A stretch of DNA of 64,000 nucleotides. It comes from Micromonospora sp. C28SCA-DRY-2. GTDB taxonomy: Bacteria > Actinomycetota > Actinomycetes > Mycobacteriales > Micromonosporaceae. The stretch is taken from positions 124,001-188,000 of the forward strand of contig NZ_JAUMKD010000007.1 in the NCBI RefSeq assembly GCF_030519475.1, written 5' to 3'. The notes below the pieces were generated by a model. It saw only the letters and a program-made list of their open reading frames with translations, did no database searches and was not told where the DNA came from. The translations under genes were made by a program, and so were the position numbers. Of the stretch, positions 25,004 through 33,165 are shown piece after piece. Within the stretch, counting starts at the first letter, position 1, and each line of letters starts with the position of its first letter.

Positions 25004-25302
25004 GCCGCCGGCCCGTCAAGCGACCGGGCTCGACGCGGCGGGCTGGCCCGGCGCGGCGGGCTGCTCCGGCGCGGCGTGCTGGTCCGGCGGCGGGGCGGCG
25101 TACGCCCGGCGACGGTCGTCCGGTCGAAGACCCGCCAGGTCGCGGCCGAGACGCCGACTCGCCATGGCCGGCCCCTGGCCGTGTCGCTCACGTAGCTGTC
25201 GCCGGGAGCGCGGGTTGATGCGCCGGCGCCCTGTCGAGCTGCCCCGTCCATGGGACCACCGGGCTGGCGACGACCGGTCGTCGCGCTCGTGCACGACGCC
25301 GC

Positions 25303-25362
25303 GCGCCCCTACCGACGGGGCAGCTCTGAAGGGCGCCCCTACCGACGGGGCAGGTCTGAAGC
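25303..25362. repeat. Tandem duplication of a 30-bp unit
   Basis: Two head-to-tail 30-base copies beginning GCGCCCCTACCGACGGGGCA (25303 and 25333) differ by a single internal C-to-G change and the last base. The first copy contains the GGGGCAGCTC core that pairs with the element at 25229-25248. Confidence 0.8.
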
Positions 25363-25420
25363 GGCTGCGGGAGTGGTGGGCCGCCACCGACCTGCCCCAG
25401 CCCACGGCAGCTCGACACGA

Positions 25421-25650
25421 TGACAGCGCCGGCCCTGCCTGCCCCGCCCGGACGCGGCAGCACGACCCGGTGACAGCGCGGCGGGCACCCCGCCGGCGAT
25501 GCTGGGCCAGTCGCCCTGCCTGTCCTGGCCGGACGCGCGGCAGCAGGACCCCGGTGACAGGGCGGGCCCTGCCTGCCCCGGCTGGAAACGGCAGCAGGAC
25601 CCGGTGACAGCGCGGCACCGCGCGCCCCGGCGAACGCACCGCCCCGGACC
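25421..25650. repeat. Degenerate repeat array around TGACAG-GCGG
   Basis: The motif TGACAG(C/G)GC occurs at 25421, 25471, 25555 and 25605, that is with spacings of 50, 84 and 50 bases. Between copies the sequence CCTGCCTG-CC--GC-GGA-----GGCAGCA-GACCCGG recurs. The arrangement is not CRISPR: units are imperfect and there are no unique spacers. Confidence 0.65.
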
Positions 25651-25760
25651 GCCGGCTCGGCACGGCGACGCCCGCACTCGGTGGAAGGGCCAGCGGGGCG
25701 CGCCGTTCGCGCGGCGAAACCCCGTTGGCCCACGGCGGGCGGGTGTGCGACGGTCTGGCG

Positions 25761-26588
25761 GTGAACGATCACCGGACGGTCAACCGGACCACCTGGGACG
25801 AGCGCGCCCCCGCCCACGCCGCGTCGCCGGACTACGGCGTCGAACGCTTCGTCGCCGACCCCGAGCACCTCAGCGAGGTGGTGCGGTTCGACCTGCCCCG
25901 GCTCGGCGACGTGACCGGGCTGCGCGGGGTACACCTGCAGTGCCACATCGGCACCGACACGGTCTCGCTGCACCGCCTCGGCGCGCGGATGACCGGCCTG
26001 GACTTCTCCGGCGCGGCGCTGGTGCAGGCCCGCCGGCTGGCCGAGCGCACCGGCGCGGCGGTCGACTTCGTGCAGGCGGACGTGTACGACGCCCCGCAGG
26101 CGCTCGGCGAGGCCGGGTTCGACCTGGTCTACACCGGCGTCGGCGCGCTGTGCTGGCTGCCGGAGATCCGGCGCTGGGCCGAGGTGGTCGCCGCACTGCT
26201 GCGCCCCGGCGGGCGGCTGTTCCTGCGCGAGGGCCACCCGATGCTCTGGGCGCTGGCCGATCCCCGGCCCGACGGCCTGCTGGCGGTCGAGCACCCGTAC
26301 TTCGAGCGGCCGGAGCCGACCGTGTGGGACGAGCCGGGCACGTACGTCGAGACCGACGTGACCTTCACCCACACCCTGTCGTACGAGTGGAACCACGGGC
26401 TGGGCGAGGTGGTGAGCGCACTGCTCGACGCGGGCCTCGACCTGACCATGCTGACCGAGCACGACAGCGCGCCGTGGGACGCCCTGCCGGGTCAGACGGC
26501 CCGCGACGCGCACGGCGAGCACCGGCTGCGGGACCGGCCGTGGCGCCTGCCGCAGACGTACACGCTCCAGGCCCGCAAGCGGGGCTGA
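25761..26588 (+). CDS. Class I SAM-dependent methyltransferase
   Basis: A 275-residue methyltransferase. The SAM-binding core is visible as VHLQCHIGTDTVSLHRLGARMTGLDFS (motif I variant Q-C-H-I-G-T and acidic D of strand 2), VDFVQADVYDAPQAL and FDLVYTGVGALCWLP, with LLRPGGRLFLREGHP as post-motif. The LQCHIGTDT version of motif I is typical of a common actinobacterial small-molecule methyltransferase group. GTG 25761 (MNDHRTVN) was chosen because conservation begins there. The substrate is unknown. It is convergent with the next gene, 13 bases apart. Confidence 0.87.
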   Translation: MNDHRTVNRTTWDERAPAHAASPDYGVERFVADPEHLSEVVRFDLPRLGDVTGLRGVHLQCHIGTDTVSLHRLGARMTGLDFSGAALVQARRLAERTGAAVDFVQADVYDAPQALGEAGFDLVYTGVGALCWLPEIRRWAEVVAALLRPGGRLFLREGHPMLWALADPRPDGLLAVEHPYFERPEPTVWDEPGTYVETDVTFTHTLSYEWNHGLGEVVSALLDAGLDLTMLTEHDSAPWDALPGQTARDAHGEHRLRDRPWRLPQTYTLQARKRG

Positions 26589-26601
26589 GCCGGGGCCGCG
26601 G

Positions 26602-27132
26602 TCAGCCGGGGCGCTTGCGGTAGAGCACGCTGCGGCGCAGCGGGCCGGCCGGGACGCTCGGGTCGTCGAAGTCGTCGGCCGGGTCGGTGGTCATCCCGAG
26701 GCGGCGCATCACCGCCTGCGAGCGCAGGTTGGTGGCGGTGGTGACGGCGAGGATCTCGGGCAGCCCGACGGTGTCGAAGCCGTACGCCAGCACGGCGCGG
26801 GCCGCCTCGGTGGCGTAGCCGTGCCCCCAGGCGGCGCGGGCGAGCCGCCAGCCCGCCTCGACGCCGGTGAAGGGCATGCCGGGCTCGACCCGGTCGAGCC
26901 CGGCGAAGCCGACGAACTCGCCGGTGTCGCGGACCTCGACCGCCCAGAAGCCGAAGCCGTCGCGGGCCAGGGCGGCCTGGAACCGCCGGACGGAGGCGGT
27001 GGCCTGTTCCGGGGCGAGCAGCGGGCCGAGGTGCTCGCGCACCTCGGGGTCGGCGTTCATCGCGGCCCAGGGCGCGAGGTCGGACTCCTGCCAGTCGCGC
27101 AGCAGCAGCCGCCGGGTTCTGATCTCCGTCAC
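26602..27132 (-). CDS. GNAT acetyltransferase (RimJ/RimL-like)
   Basis: A 176-residue acetyltransferase of the RimJ/RimL-type subgroup. RTRRLLLRDWQESDLAPWAAMNADPEV is the standard N-terminal opening, followed by EVGFAGLDRV-type strand GEFVGFAGL, then WRLARAAWGHGYATEAARAVLAYGF (acetyl-CoA loop) and AVTTATNLRSQAVMRRLGM. The targets could be ribosomal proteins, other N-termini or small molecules. The stop is close to the convergent methyltransferase; the HxlR gene lies just upstream on the same strand (10 bases). Confidence 0.88.
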   Translation of the reverse strand: MTEIRTRRLLLRDWQESDLAPWAAMNADPEVREHLGPLLAPEQATASVRRFQAALARDGFGFWAVEVRDTGEFVGFAGLDRVEPGMPFTGVEAGWRLARAAWGHGYATEAARAVLAYGFDTVGLPEILAVTTATNLRSQAVMRRLGMTTDPADDFDDPSVPAGPLRRSVLYRKRPG

Positions 27133-27141
27133 CGGCCGACC

Positions 27142-27519
27142 CTAGCCGGCCGGCTCGGCGGCCTCCGAACGCTTTTCGGCCGCCTGGTCCCGGGGGATCG
27201 CCTCGATCGTCGCCATGTGCCGCTCACCCCATTCGCCGAGCGGGATCAGTGCCTCGTTCAGCGAGGCGCCGAAGGCGGTCAGCGAGTATTCCACCTTGGG
27301 CGGCACCTGCCGGTAGACCTCCCGGTGCACGAGGCCGTACGCCTCCATCTCGCGCAGCTGCTGGATCAGCATCTTCTCGCTGATGCCGGAGATCCCCCGG
27401 CGCACCTCGGCGAAGCGGCGTGGACCCTGGTGCAGCTCCCAGAGGATCAGCGCCTTCCACTTGCCACCCACCACGTCCACGGCGGCGTCGAGGCCGCACG
27501 TGTAGGTCCGCTTCTTCAC
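27142..27519 (-). CDS. HxlR-family transcriptional regulator
   Basis: A 125-residue winged-helix protein of the HxlR/DUF24 family. The signature CGLDAAVDVVGGKWKALILWEL (Cys at residue 8, the redox or electrophile-sensing position in YodB-type members) is present, followed by GISEKMLIQQLREMEAYGLVHRE and the wing PPKVEYSLTAFG. GTG 27519 is preceded by GGAGGGGGT. It is divergent from the imine-reductase-type gene, with two inverted repeats in the gap, so it probably regulates itself and that enzyme. Confidence 0.92.
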   Translation of the reverse strand: MKKRTYTCGLDAAVDVVGGKWKALILWELHQGPRRFAEVRRGISGISEKMLIQQLREMEAYGLVHREVYRQVPPKVEYSLTAFGASLNEALIPLGEWGERHMATIEAIPRDQAAEKRSEAAEPAG

Positions 27520-27534
27520 CGCACCCCCTCCACA

Positions 27535-27574
27535 CTTACCGAAAGGTAAGTACCTGGGAAAATAGTAGGTACTT
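27535..27574. promoter_or_regulatory. Overlapping inverted repeats, probable HxlR operator
   Basis: CTTACC-GAAA-GGTAAG occupies 27535-27550 and overlaps a second inverted repeat, AAGTACCT at 27548-27555 and AGGTACTT at 27567-27574 with an 11-base AT-rich centre. AT content is far higher than in the surroundings. It lies directly upstream of the HxlR start and between the divergent genes. Confidence 0.75.
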
Positions 27575-27680
27575 GTCGCTCCGCGCGTACCGGAACCAGG
27601 ATGGAGCCGCCCGGCGGGATGCGCAAGAGCACCCGATCCGGCGCCTCCACCCTTTTCTGATCCCTGTGAGGAGCGGATCC

Positions 27681-28565
27681 ATGACCGACCACGATCCTGC
27701 CCCGGTGACCGTGCTGGGGCTCGGGCCGATGGGCCGCGCGCTGGCCGGCGCGCTGCTCGCGGCGGGCCATCCGACCACCGTCTGGAACCGGACGGCCGAC
27801 CGCGCCGACCGGCTGGTCGAACGCGGCGCACGGCGCGCCACCACCGTCGAGGAGGCGGTCCGGGCCAGCCCGCTGGTGCTCGCCTGCGTCGTCGACTACG
27901 CCGCCGTGCGCGCCATCGTCGAGCCGGCCGCCGCCGCGCTGAACGGCCGCACCCTGGTGAACCTCACCGCGGACACCCCGCAGCGGGCCCGGGAGCTGGC
28001 CGACTGGGCCGCCCGGCACGGCGTCGACTACCTGGACGGGGCGATCATGACGCCCGCCCCGACCATCGGCGGGCCGGCCGCGCTCGTGCTCTACAGCGGG
28101 CCGGAGCGGACCTGGCAGGCGCACCGGGCGACCCTGGCCCACCTGGGCGGCGACGCCGAGTGGCTCGGCGCGGACCCCGCCCGGGCCGCCGGCCACGACG
28201 TAGCCCTGCTCGACGTCTTCTGGACGGCGATGAGCGGGATCGCGCACGCGTTCGCCCTGGCCCGGGCCGAGAAGATCCGGGCGACCGACCTGGCCCCGTA
28301 CGCCCGGGGCATCGGCAACCTGCTGCCCGACCTGATCGACGACCTGGCCCGGCGGTTGGACGCCGACGACCACGTCGCCGACGTCTCCAGCATCGCCTCC
28401 GCCGCCGCCGGCATGGCGCACATCATCGAGGCCGCCGAGGGGCACGGCATCGACGCCGGCGTGCTGCGGGCCGCCCACGCCGCCGCGGGCCGGGCGATCC
28501 GGGCCGGGCACGGCGACGACGACTTCTCCCGGGTGGCCCGGATCTACGAACAGGCCGCGGCCTGA
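27681..28565 (+). CDS. NAD(P)-binding oxidoreductase, imine-reductase type
   Basis: A 294-residue beta-hydroxyacid-dehydrogenase-like enzyme. The Rossmann motif VTVLGLGPMGRALAGALL lies at 9-26, then TTVWNRTADRADRLVERGA, in which Asn-Arg-Thr suggests NADPH. The helical second half starts at AALLDVFWTAMSGIAHAFALARAE, a pattern typical of imine reductases (which carry Asp or Tyr at the proton-donor position). ATG 27681 follows GAGGAG. It is divergent from the HxlR regulator across a clear operator. The natural substrate of such enzymes is usually unknown. Confidence 0.84.
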   Translation: MTDHDPAPVTVLGLGPMGRALAGALLAAGHPTTVWNRTADRADRLVERGARRATTVEEAVRASPLVLACVVDYAAVRAIVEPAAAALNGRTLVNLTADTPQRARELADWAARHGVDYLDGAIMTPAPTIGGPAALVLYSGPERTWQAHRATLAHLGGDAEWLGADPARAAGHDVALLDVFWTAMSGIAHAFALARAEKIRATDLAPYARGIGNLLPDLIDDLARRLDADDHVADVSSIASAAAGMAHIIEAAEGHGIDAGVLRAAHAAAGRAIRAGHGDDDFSRVARIYEQAAA

Positions 28566-28582
28566 GCGGGCCGGCCCGTCGA

Positions 28583-28628
28583 CCGGTCACCGTGCTCGGG
28601 CTCGGCGAGATGGCCTGAACGCTGGCCG
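28583..28628 (+). pseudogene. Fragment of a second imine-reductase-type gene
   Basis: This 46-base piece matches the start of the intact enzyme gene (27702-27747) at 37 of 46 positions. It would encode PVTVLGLGEMA, a stop, then TLA, against PVTVLGLGPMGRALA in the intact copy. It begins 17 bases after the intact gene stop and the match ends before the ArsR-type operator, so it is the remnant of a tandem paralogue. Confidence 0.65.
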
Positions 28629-28640
28629 TCCCCCGGTTGG

Positions 28641-28692
28641 ACATGCAGCCGTTTGGCTGCCTATAGTGACAGGCAACCAAACGGCTGCATGT
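28641..28692. promoter_or_regulatory. Large inverted repeat, probable operator of the ArsR-SRPBCC gene
   Basis: Two 22-base arms (28641-28662 and 28671-28692) pair with a single mismatch around an 8-base centre ATAGTGAC. The outer 15 bases CATGCAGCCGTTTGG pair perfectly. TATAGT at 28662-28667 is a plausible -10 element inside the centre. The repeat ends 12 bases before the start codon. Confidence 0.82.
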
Positions 28693-28704
28693 GCGGGGTG
28701 CGGG

Positions 28705-29541
28705 GTGGACGAGGTGTTCCGGGCGCTGGCCGACGCCAGCCGCCGTCGGCTGCTCGACGACCTCAACCTGCGCAACGGGCAGAGCCTGCGCGAGCTGTGC
28801 GCCGGGCTCGCGATGACCCGGCAGTCGGTCAGCAAGCACCTGGCCGTGCTGGAGGCGGCCAACCTGGTGACCGCCGTGCGCCGCGGCCGGGAGAAGCTGC
28901 ACTACCTCAACCCGGCGCCGATCAACGCCATCGCCGACCGCTGGATCAACCGGTACGACCGGCAGCGGGTCCACGCGCTCGCCGACCTGCAGACAGCATT
29001 GGAGCGGGAGTCCATGCAGATTCCGACGTTCGTCTACACGACCTACATCAACACCACCCCGGAGCGGCTCTGGGCCGCGCTGACCGAACCGGCGTTCACC
29101 CGCCGCTACTGGGGCGGCGTGGCGCTGAAGTCCGACTGGCAGGTCGGCTCCCCCGTGCTGTGGCAGGACGCCCCGGACGGCGACTACCGCGACCTCGGCC
29201 AGCGGGTGCTGGCCGCGGAGCCGTACCGGCTGCTCAGCTACAGCTGGCACGGCTTCCAGCCGGAGCACGCGGCGCACTTCGGCTGGTCGGCGGAGGAACT
29301 CGCCGCCCGGCTGGGCGAGCGCCGCTCGAAGGTGACCTTCGAGATCACCCCGCACGGCGGGGCGGTCCGGCTGACCGTCGTGCACGACGACTTCTCCCCC
29401 GACAGCGAGATGCACCGGGCGATCAGTGGGCAGCTCGACGGCAGCGGCGGCTGGCCGGAGCTGCTGGCCAGCCTGAAGACGCTGCTGGAGACGGGTGAGC
29501 CGCTGCCCGAGCCGGTAGCCGAGCCGGCACCCGCCTCCTGA
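28705..29541 (+). CDS. ArsR-type regulator fused to SRPBCC (AHSA1-like) domain
   Basis: A 278-residue two-domain protein. Residues about 1-90 are an ArsR-like winged helix: VFRALADASRRRLLDDLNLRNGQSLRELC, then MTRQSVSKHLAVLEAANLV as recognition helix and the wing RRGREKLHYLNPAPI. Residues about 110-265 form an SRPBCC/AHSA1-like ligand-binding domain (FVYTTYINTTPERLWAALTEPAFTRRYWGG, then VTFEITPHGGAVRLTVVHDDF and GGWPELLASLKTLLETG). The direct fusion of a DNA-binding and a lipid- or small-hydrophobe-binding fold suggests a one-component sensor. GTG 28705 was chosen because the domain begins there. The palindrome upstream is probably its own operator. Confidence 0.88.
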   Translation: MDEVFRALADASRRRLLDDLNLRNGQSLRELCAGLAMTRQSVSKHLAVLEAANLVTAVRRGREKLHYLNPAPINAIADRWINRYDRQRVHALADLQTALERESMQIPTFVYTTYINTTPERLWAALTEPAFTRRYWGGVALKSDWQVGSPVLWQDAPDGDYRDLGQRVLAAEPYRLLSYSWHGFQPEHAAHFGWSAEELAARLGERRSKVTFEITPHGGAVRLTVVHDDFSPDSEMHRAISGQLDGSGGWPELLASLKTLLETGEPLPEPVAEPAPAS

Positions 29542-29602
29542 CCCGACGGGCCGGCTCGGGGCCGCGCCCGCCGGGCCGGCCCACCGCGCGCCGGCCCGAG
29601 GG

Positions 29603-29626
29603 CGGCACCGCCGGGAGGCGGTGCCG
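29603..29626. terminator. Hairpin between convergent genes
   Basis: CGGCACCGCC and GGCGGTGCCG pair perfectly around a GGGA loop. An overlapping alternative pairing (GGGAGGCGGTGCC with GGCACCACCTCCC, one mismatch) extends to about 29642. It lies between the stops of the ArsR-SRPBCC gene (plus) and the MMPL gene (minus), so it probably stops both. Confidence 0.7.
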
Positions 29627-29652
29627 GGTGGCACCACCTCCCGGCGTCGCCG

Positions 29653-31830
29653 TCACCGGTGTTCGAGGGCGAGCCGGGGCAGCCGCCGGGCCAGCCAGGC
29701 CGGCAGCCACCAGGCCCGCCGCCCGAACAGCTGCATCACGGCCGGCACGATCAGGCACCGGATGACCAGCGCGTCGACCAGCACCGCCACGGCCAGCCCG
29801 AGGCCGAACTGCTTGAGCATCCGGCCCGGGTCGAACAGGAACGAGCCGAACACCACCACCATGATCGCGGCGGCGGCCGTGATGATGCGACCGGTGGTCG
29901 CCATGCCGTGCCGGATCGCGGCCGGGGCGTCGTGGTGCTGCTCCCAGTGCTCGTGCATCCGGGCGAGCAGGAAGATCTCGTAGTCCATCGACAACCCGAA
30001 CGCGATCGCGAAGATCAGCACCGGCACGAACGCCTCGACCGGGCCGGGCTGGACACCGAGCGCGTCGGCCAGCACGCCGTGCTGGAAGACCAGGGTGATC
30101 GCGCCCAGCGCCGCGGCCACGCTGAGCAGGTTGAGCAGCGCGGCCTTGAGCGGGATCAGCAGCGAGCGGAAGACCAGGACCAGCAGCAGGGTGGAGAGGC
30201 CGACCACCACCAGGACGAACAGCGGCAGCCGGTCCGCCACGGCGGTCGAGAAGTCCACCGTCGCCGCGGTGGTCCCGCCGACCAGGAAGCTCACCCCGGG
30301 GCCGCCCAGCCCGGGCAGCACGTCGGCGCGCAGCCGGTCCACCAGCTGCTGGGTGCGGGCGTCCTGTGGCTTGGCGTCGGGAACGACGATCATGGTGGCG
30401 ACCCGGCCGTCCGCGGTGGGCACCGGCGGCACGACGGTGGCGACACCGGCCGTGCCGGCCAGCGCCGGGCGGGCCGCCTCGGCCACCGCCCGCGCGTCGC
30501 CGCCCGGCGCCCCGGTGGCGTCGACGACCACCACCAGCGGCCCGTTGAAGCCGGGGCCGAACCCCTCGGCCAGCAGGTCGTACGCCTGCCGGCTGGTGCG
30601 TTCCGGCGCGCCGTTGCCCGGGTCGGCGATGCCCAGCCGCATGTCGAGCACCGGCACGGCCAGCGCCAGCAGGGCGCCGACGGCGACCACGGTGGCCGTC
30701 CAGGGGTGCCGCTGCACCAGGCTCGACCAGGCCGCCCAACGCGACCCGTCGCCGCGGCGCCGGGTGGCCCGCCGGCGTACCGTCCGCTCGATCCGGCCGC
30801 CCATGATGCCGAGCAGCGCGGGCAGCAGGACCAGCGCCGCGGCCATGGTGGCCGCCACGGTCACCGCCACGGCGACCGCCACGCCCTGCAACGAGCCCAG
30901 GCCGAGCACCACCAGGCCGAGCAGGGCCAGGATCACCGTGGTGCCGGCGAACAGGACGGTCCGGCCGGCGGTGTCCACCGCCCGGCGCCCGGCCTGCTCC
31001 GCGCTCGCGCCGGCGAGCAGTTCCGCGCGGTAGCGGGAGAAGAGCAGCAGCGCGTAGTCGATGCCGACGCCGAGCCCGACCAGGGCCAGCAGCGGGGTGG
31101 TGTAGTCGGCGACCGTCGCGACGTGCGACGCGAGCAGGACCAGCCCCATCGCGGTGCCGACGGCGAAGACCGCGATGATGATCGGCAGGCTGGCCGCGAG
31201 CACCGAGCCGAAGAGCACGACGAGGATCACCAGCGCCGCGAGCAGGCCGATGCCCTCCGCCGGTCCGCCGCCGCCCTCCTCCACGGCCACCACCGGGTCG
31301 CCGCCGACCTCCACCCGCAGCCCGTCGCCGGCGGCGTCCCGGGCGGTGTCGACCAGCCGCCGGACGTCCTCGTCCGGCACGTCACCGGCCTGCCCGGTGA
31401 GGGTCACCGTGGCGTAGCCGACCGTCCGGTCGGCGGAGAGGGCGCCGGGATCGGCGTACGGGTCGCGGGCCTCGGCGACCGAGGGCAGCCCGCGTACCCG
31501 GTCGAGCAGCTGCCCCACCCGGTCCCGGGTGGCCGGTCGCTCCAGCCCCGCCGGGTCGGCCAGCACGATCTGCACGCTGGTGTTGGCCGCGACCGGCGCC
31601 CGCTCGCGCAGCGTGTCCAGCGCGCGCTGCGACTCGGTGCCGGGCAGCGAGACGTCGTTGCGGTAGTTCGCGCCGACGAGTTGCGCGCCGACGCTGACCG
31701 CCACCAGGGTCACCAGCCAGGCGAGCAGCGCCTGCCACCGGTGCCGGTGCGCCCAGCCGGCCAGTCGCTCGAACCGGCTGGCGGGTGGGGTTGTCGGGGG
31801 CGCGCTCGGCGCCGGGCTGGACTGGACCAT
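29653..31830 (-). CDS. MMPL-family RND-type membrane transporter
   Basis: A 725-residue protein with the MmpL layout: a first membrane segment (HRWQALLAWLVTLVAVSVGAQL), a large external loop with SLPGTESQRALDTL and VQIVLADPAGL, then a cluster of five membrane segments containing GIDYALLLFSRYRAEL, and a second copy with DYEIFLLARMHEHWE near the C-terminus. Asp-Tyr pairs in those helices are the proton-relay residues of the family. It exports lipids or small molecules by proton motive force. ATG 31830 follows CAGGAGGTC. It is divergent from a two-component system that may control it. Confidence 0.91.
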   Translation of the reverse strand: MVQSSPAPSAPPTTPPASRFERLAGWAHRHRWQALLAWLVTLVAVSVGAQLVGANYRNDVSLPGTESQRALDTLRERAPVAANTSVQIVLADPAGLERPATRDRVGQLLDRVRGLPSVAEARDPYADPGALSADRTVGYATVTLTGQAGDVPDEDVRRLVDTARDAAGDGLRVEVGGDPVVAVEEGGGGPAEGIGLLAALVILVVLFGSVLAASLPIIIAVFAVGTAMGLVLLASHVATVADYTTPLLALVGLGVGIDYALLLFSRYRAELLAGASAEQAGRRAVDTAGRTVLFAGTTVILALLGLVVLGLGSLQGVAVAVAVTVAATMAAALVLLPALLGIMGGRIERTVRRRATRRRGDGSRWAAWSSLVQRHPWTATVVAVGALLALAVPVLDMRLGIADPGNGAPERTSRQAYDLLAEGFGPGFNGPLVVVVDATGAPGGDARAVAEAARPALAGTAGVATVVPPVPTADGRVATMIVVPDAKPQDARTQQLVDRLRADVLPGLGGPGVSFLVGGTTAATVDFSTAVADRLPLFVLVVVGLSTLLLVLVFRSLLIPLKAALLNLLSVAAALGAITLVFQHGVLADALGVQPGPVEAFVPVLIFAIAFGLSMDYEIFLLARMHEHWEQHHDAPAAIRHGMATTGRIITAAAAIMVVVFGSFLFDPGRMLKQFGLGLAVAVLVDALVIRCLIVPAVMQLFGRRAWWLPAWLARRLPRLALEHR

Positions 31831-31995
31831 CGCGGTGACGACCTCCTGACGTGCACGGATGCCGCCGACGCTAGGAGCGCCGGGCCGCGCGGGGCGACGC
31901 CCGCGGTGGTGATCTCCGGATACCCCCCGGGAGGGAGGAGGGATGCTCCCGCCGGGTGATCCGGCGGCCGCCGCACCCCCGCTAACCTCGGTGTC

Positions 31996-33165
31996 GTGAC
32001 CCGTCGTGACCAGGTGGTGGACGTCGGCGTGGCGGTGTCCGTGCTCGCCGCGTCGCTGCTGGTGCTCGTCCTGGACGGGATCGGCACGCCGTCGCCGGAC
32101 GCGACAGCCCTGGACGCCACCGGCGTGGCGCTGGTCGCCACGGCCTGCCTGCCGCTGCTGGTCCGGCGGCGGGCGCCGCTGGCGGCGTACCTCGGCACCG
32201 CCGTCGGCACCGCCGCCCTGCTCGTCCTGCGCTACCCGCTGGACTTCCCGTTCAGCTGCGCCGTCGCGATCTACACGCTGGCCGCGGTGTACGGCGGCGA
32301 CCCGCGGCCCGGCCGGCGCTGGGCGGCCCGGCTGGCGGTCGGGGCGTTCGTCCCGGTGGCCGCCGGAGCGTACGCCGCGGCCGGTTTCCGCGGCCACGGG
32401 GTGGTCTCCGGGATCGGCGCCTGGGCGCTGACCTTCGCCGGCGCCTGGCTGGCCGGCGAGCTGTCCCGGGTACGCCGGGAGCGGATCGACGAGCTGGAGG
32501 AGCGGGCCGCCCGCGCCGCCCGGGAGATCGAACGCGAGCGCCGGCTGGCGGTGGCCGAGGAGCGCACCCGCATCGCCCGGGAGCTGCACGACTCCGCCGG
32601 CCACGCGGTCAACGTGATCCTGGTGCAGGCCGGCGCGGCCCGGCTGACGCACGAGCGGGACCCGCAGCGGTCGCTGCGCGCCATCGCCACGGTGGAGGAG
32701 GTGGCCCGGAGCACCATCGTCGAGATGGAGCGGCTGGTACGGGCGCTGCGCGACGACGACGCCGAGCCGGTGCCGGCCGACCCGGGCGCCCTGGAGGAGC
32801 TGCTGGACCGGCACCGGGTCGACGGTCTGCGCATCGACGCCGAGCTGAACGGCCCGCACCGGCCGCTGCCGCGCAGCGTCTCCTGGGCCGCCTACCGGAT
32901 CCTCCAGGAGTCGCTGACCAACGCCGCGCGGCACGGCTGCGGCACGGCCCGGGTCGCGGTGGACTTCCGGGCGGACGCGGTGGAGATCGCGGTGAGCAAC
33001 CCGGCCCCGGCGACTCCCGCCGCGGCCGGGGTCCGCGGGCGGCGGCACGGCATCGTGGGCATGCGGGAGCGGGCCACCCTGCTCGGCGGGAGCCTGGAGA
33101 CCGCGGCCGAGCAGGGCGAGTTCCGGCTGCGGGCCCGCCTGCCGTACGACGGGGCCGGCCGGTGA
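31996..33165 (+). CDS. Two-component sensor histidine kinase (NarL-type, HisKA_3)
   Basis: A 389-residue kinase with about five N-terminal membrane segments (10-155), a coiled coil (160-190), a HisKA_3 dimerisation domain with the phospho-acceptor in RTRIARELHDSAGHAVNV (His198) and an ATPase domain with ILQESLTNAARHG (N-box) and GRRHGIVGMRERATLLGG (G-box). No large external sensor domain is present, so the signal is probably sensed in the membrane. Its stop overlaps the response-regulator start by four bases. It is divergent from the MMPL transporter gene, so control of that transporter is a reasonable inference. Confidence 0.94.
   Translation: MTRRDQVVDVGVAVSVLAASLLVLVLDGIGTPSPDATALDATGVALVATACLPLLVRRRAPLAAYLGTAVGTAALLVLRYPLDFPFSCAVAIYTLAAVYGGDPRPGRRWAARLAVGAFVPVAAGAYAAAGFRGHGVVSGIGAWALTFAGAWLAGELSRVRRERIDELEERAARAAREIERERRLAVAEERTRIARELHDSAGHAVNVILVQAGAARLTHERDPQRSLRAIATVEEVARSTIVEMERLVRALRDDDAEPVPADPGALEELLDRHRVDGLRIDAELNGPHRPLPRSVSWAAYRILQESLTNAARHGCGTARVAVDFRADAVEIAVSNPAPATPAAAGVRGRRHGIVGMRERATLLGGSLETAAEQGEFRLRARLPYDGAGR

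Larger units (their letters stand above)
25004..25760. other. 757-bp noncoding stretch rich in repeats
   Basis: No convincing gene lies between the MFS gene and the methyltransferase gene; the open frames on both strands are low-complexity and none has a family match. The stretch holds an inverted-repeat half-site (25229-25248 against 25314-25326), an exact-period 30-bp tandem duplication (25303-25362) and a degenerate 50/84-bp repeat series (25421-25650). Confidence 0.65.

Noticed and set aside
25421..25650. CRISPR array
   Set aside because: Repeat units are imperfect, spacings are 50, 84 and 50 bases, and the intervals are copies of each other rather than unique spacers; no cas genes are present.
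29653..33048. Minus-strand frame of 1131 codons covering MMPL and beyond
   Set aside because: Only residues from the MVQSS start (31830) match the MMPL family; the upstream part is a shadow of the histidine kinase gene.
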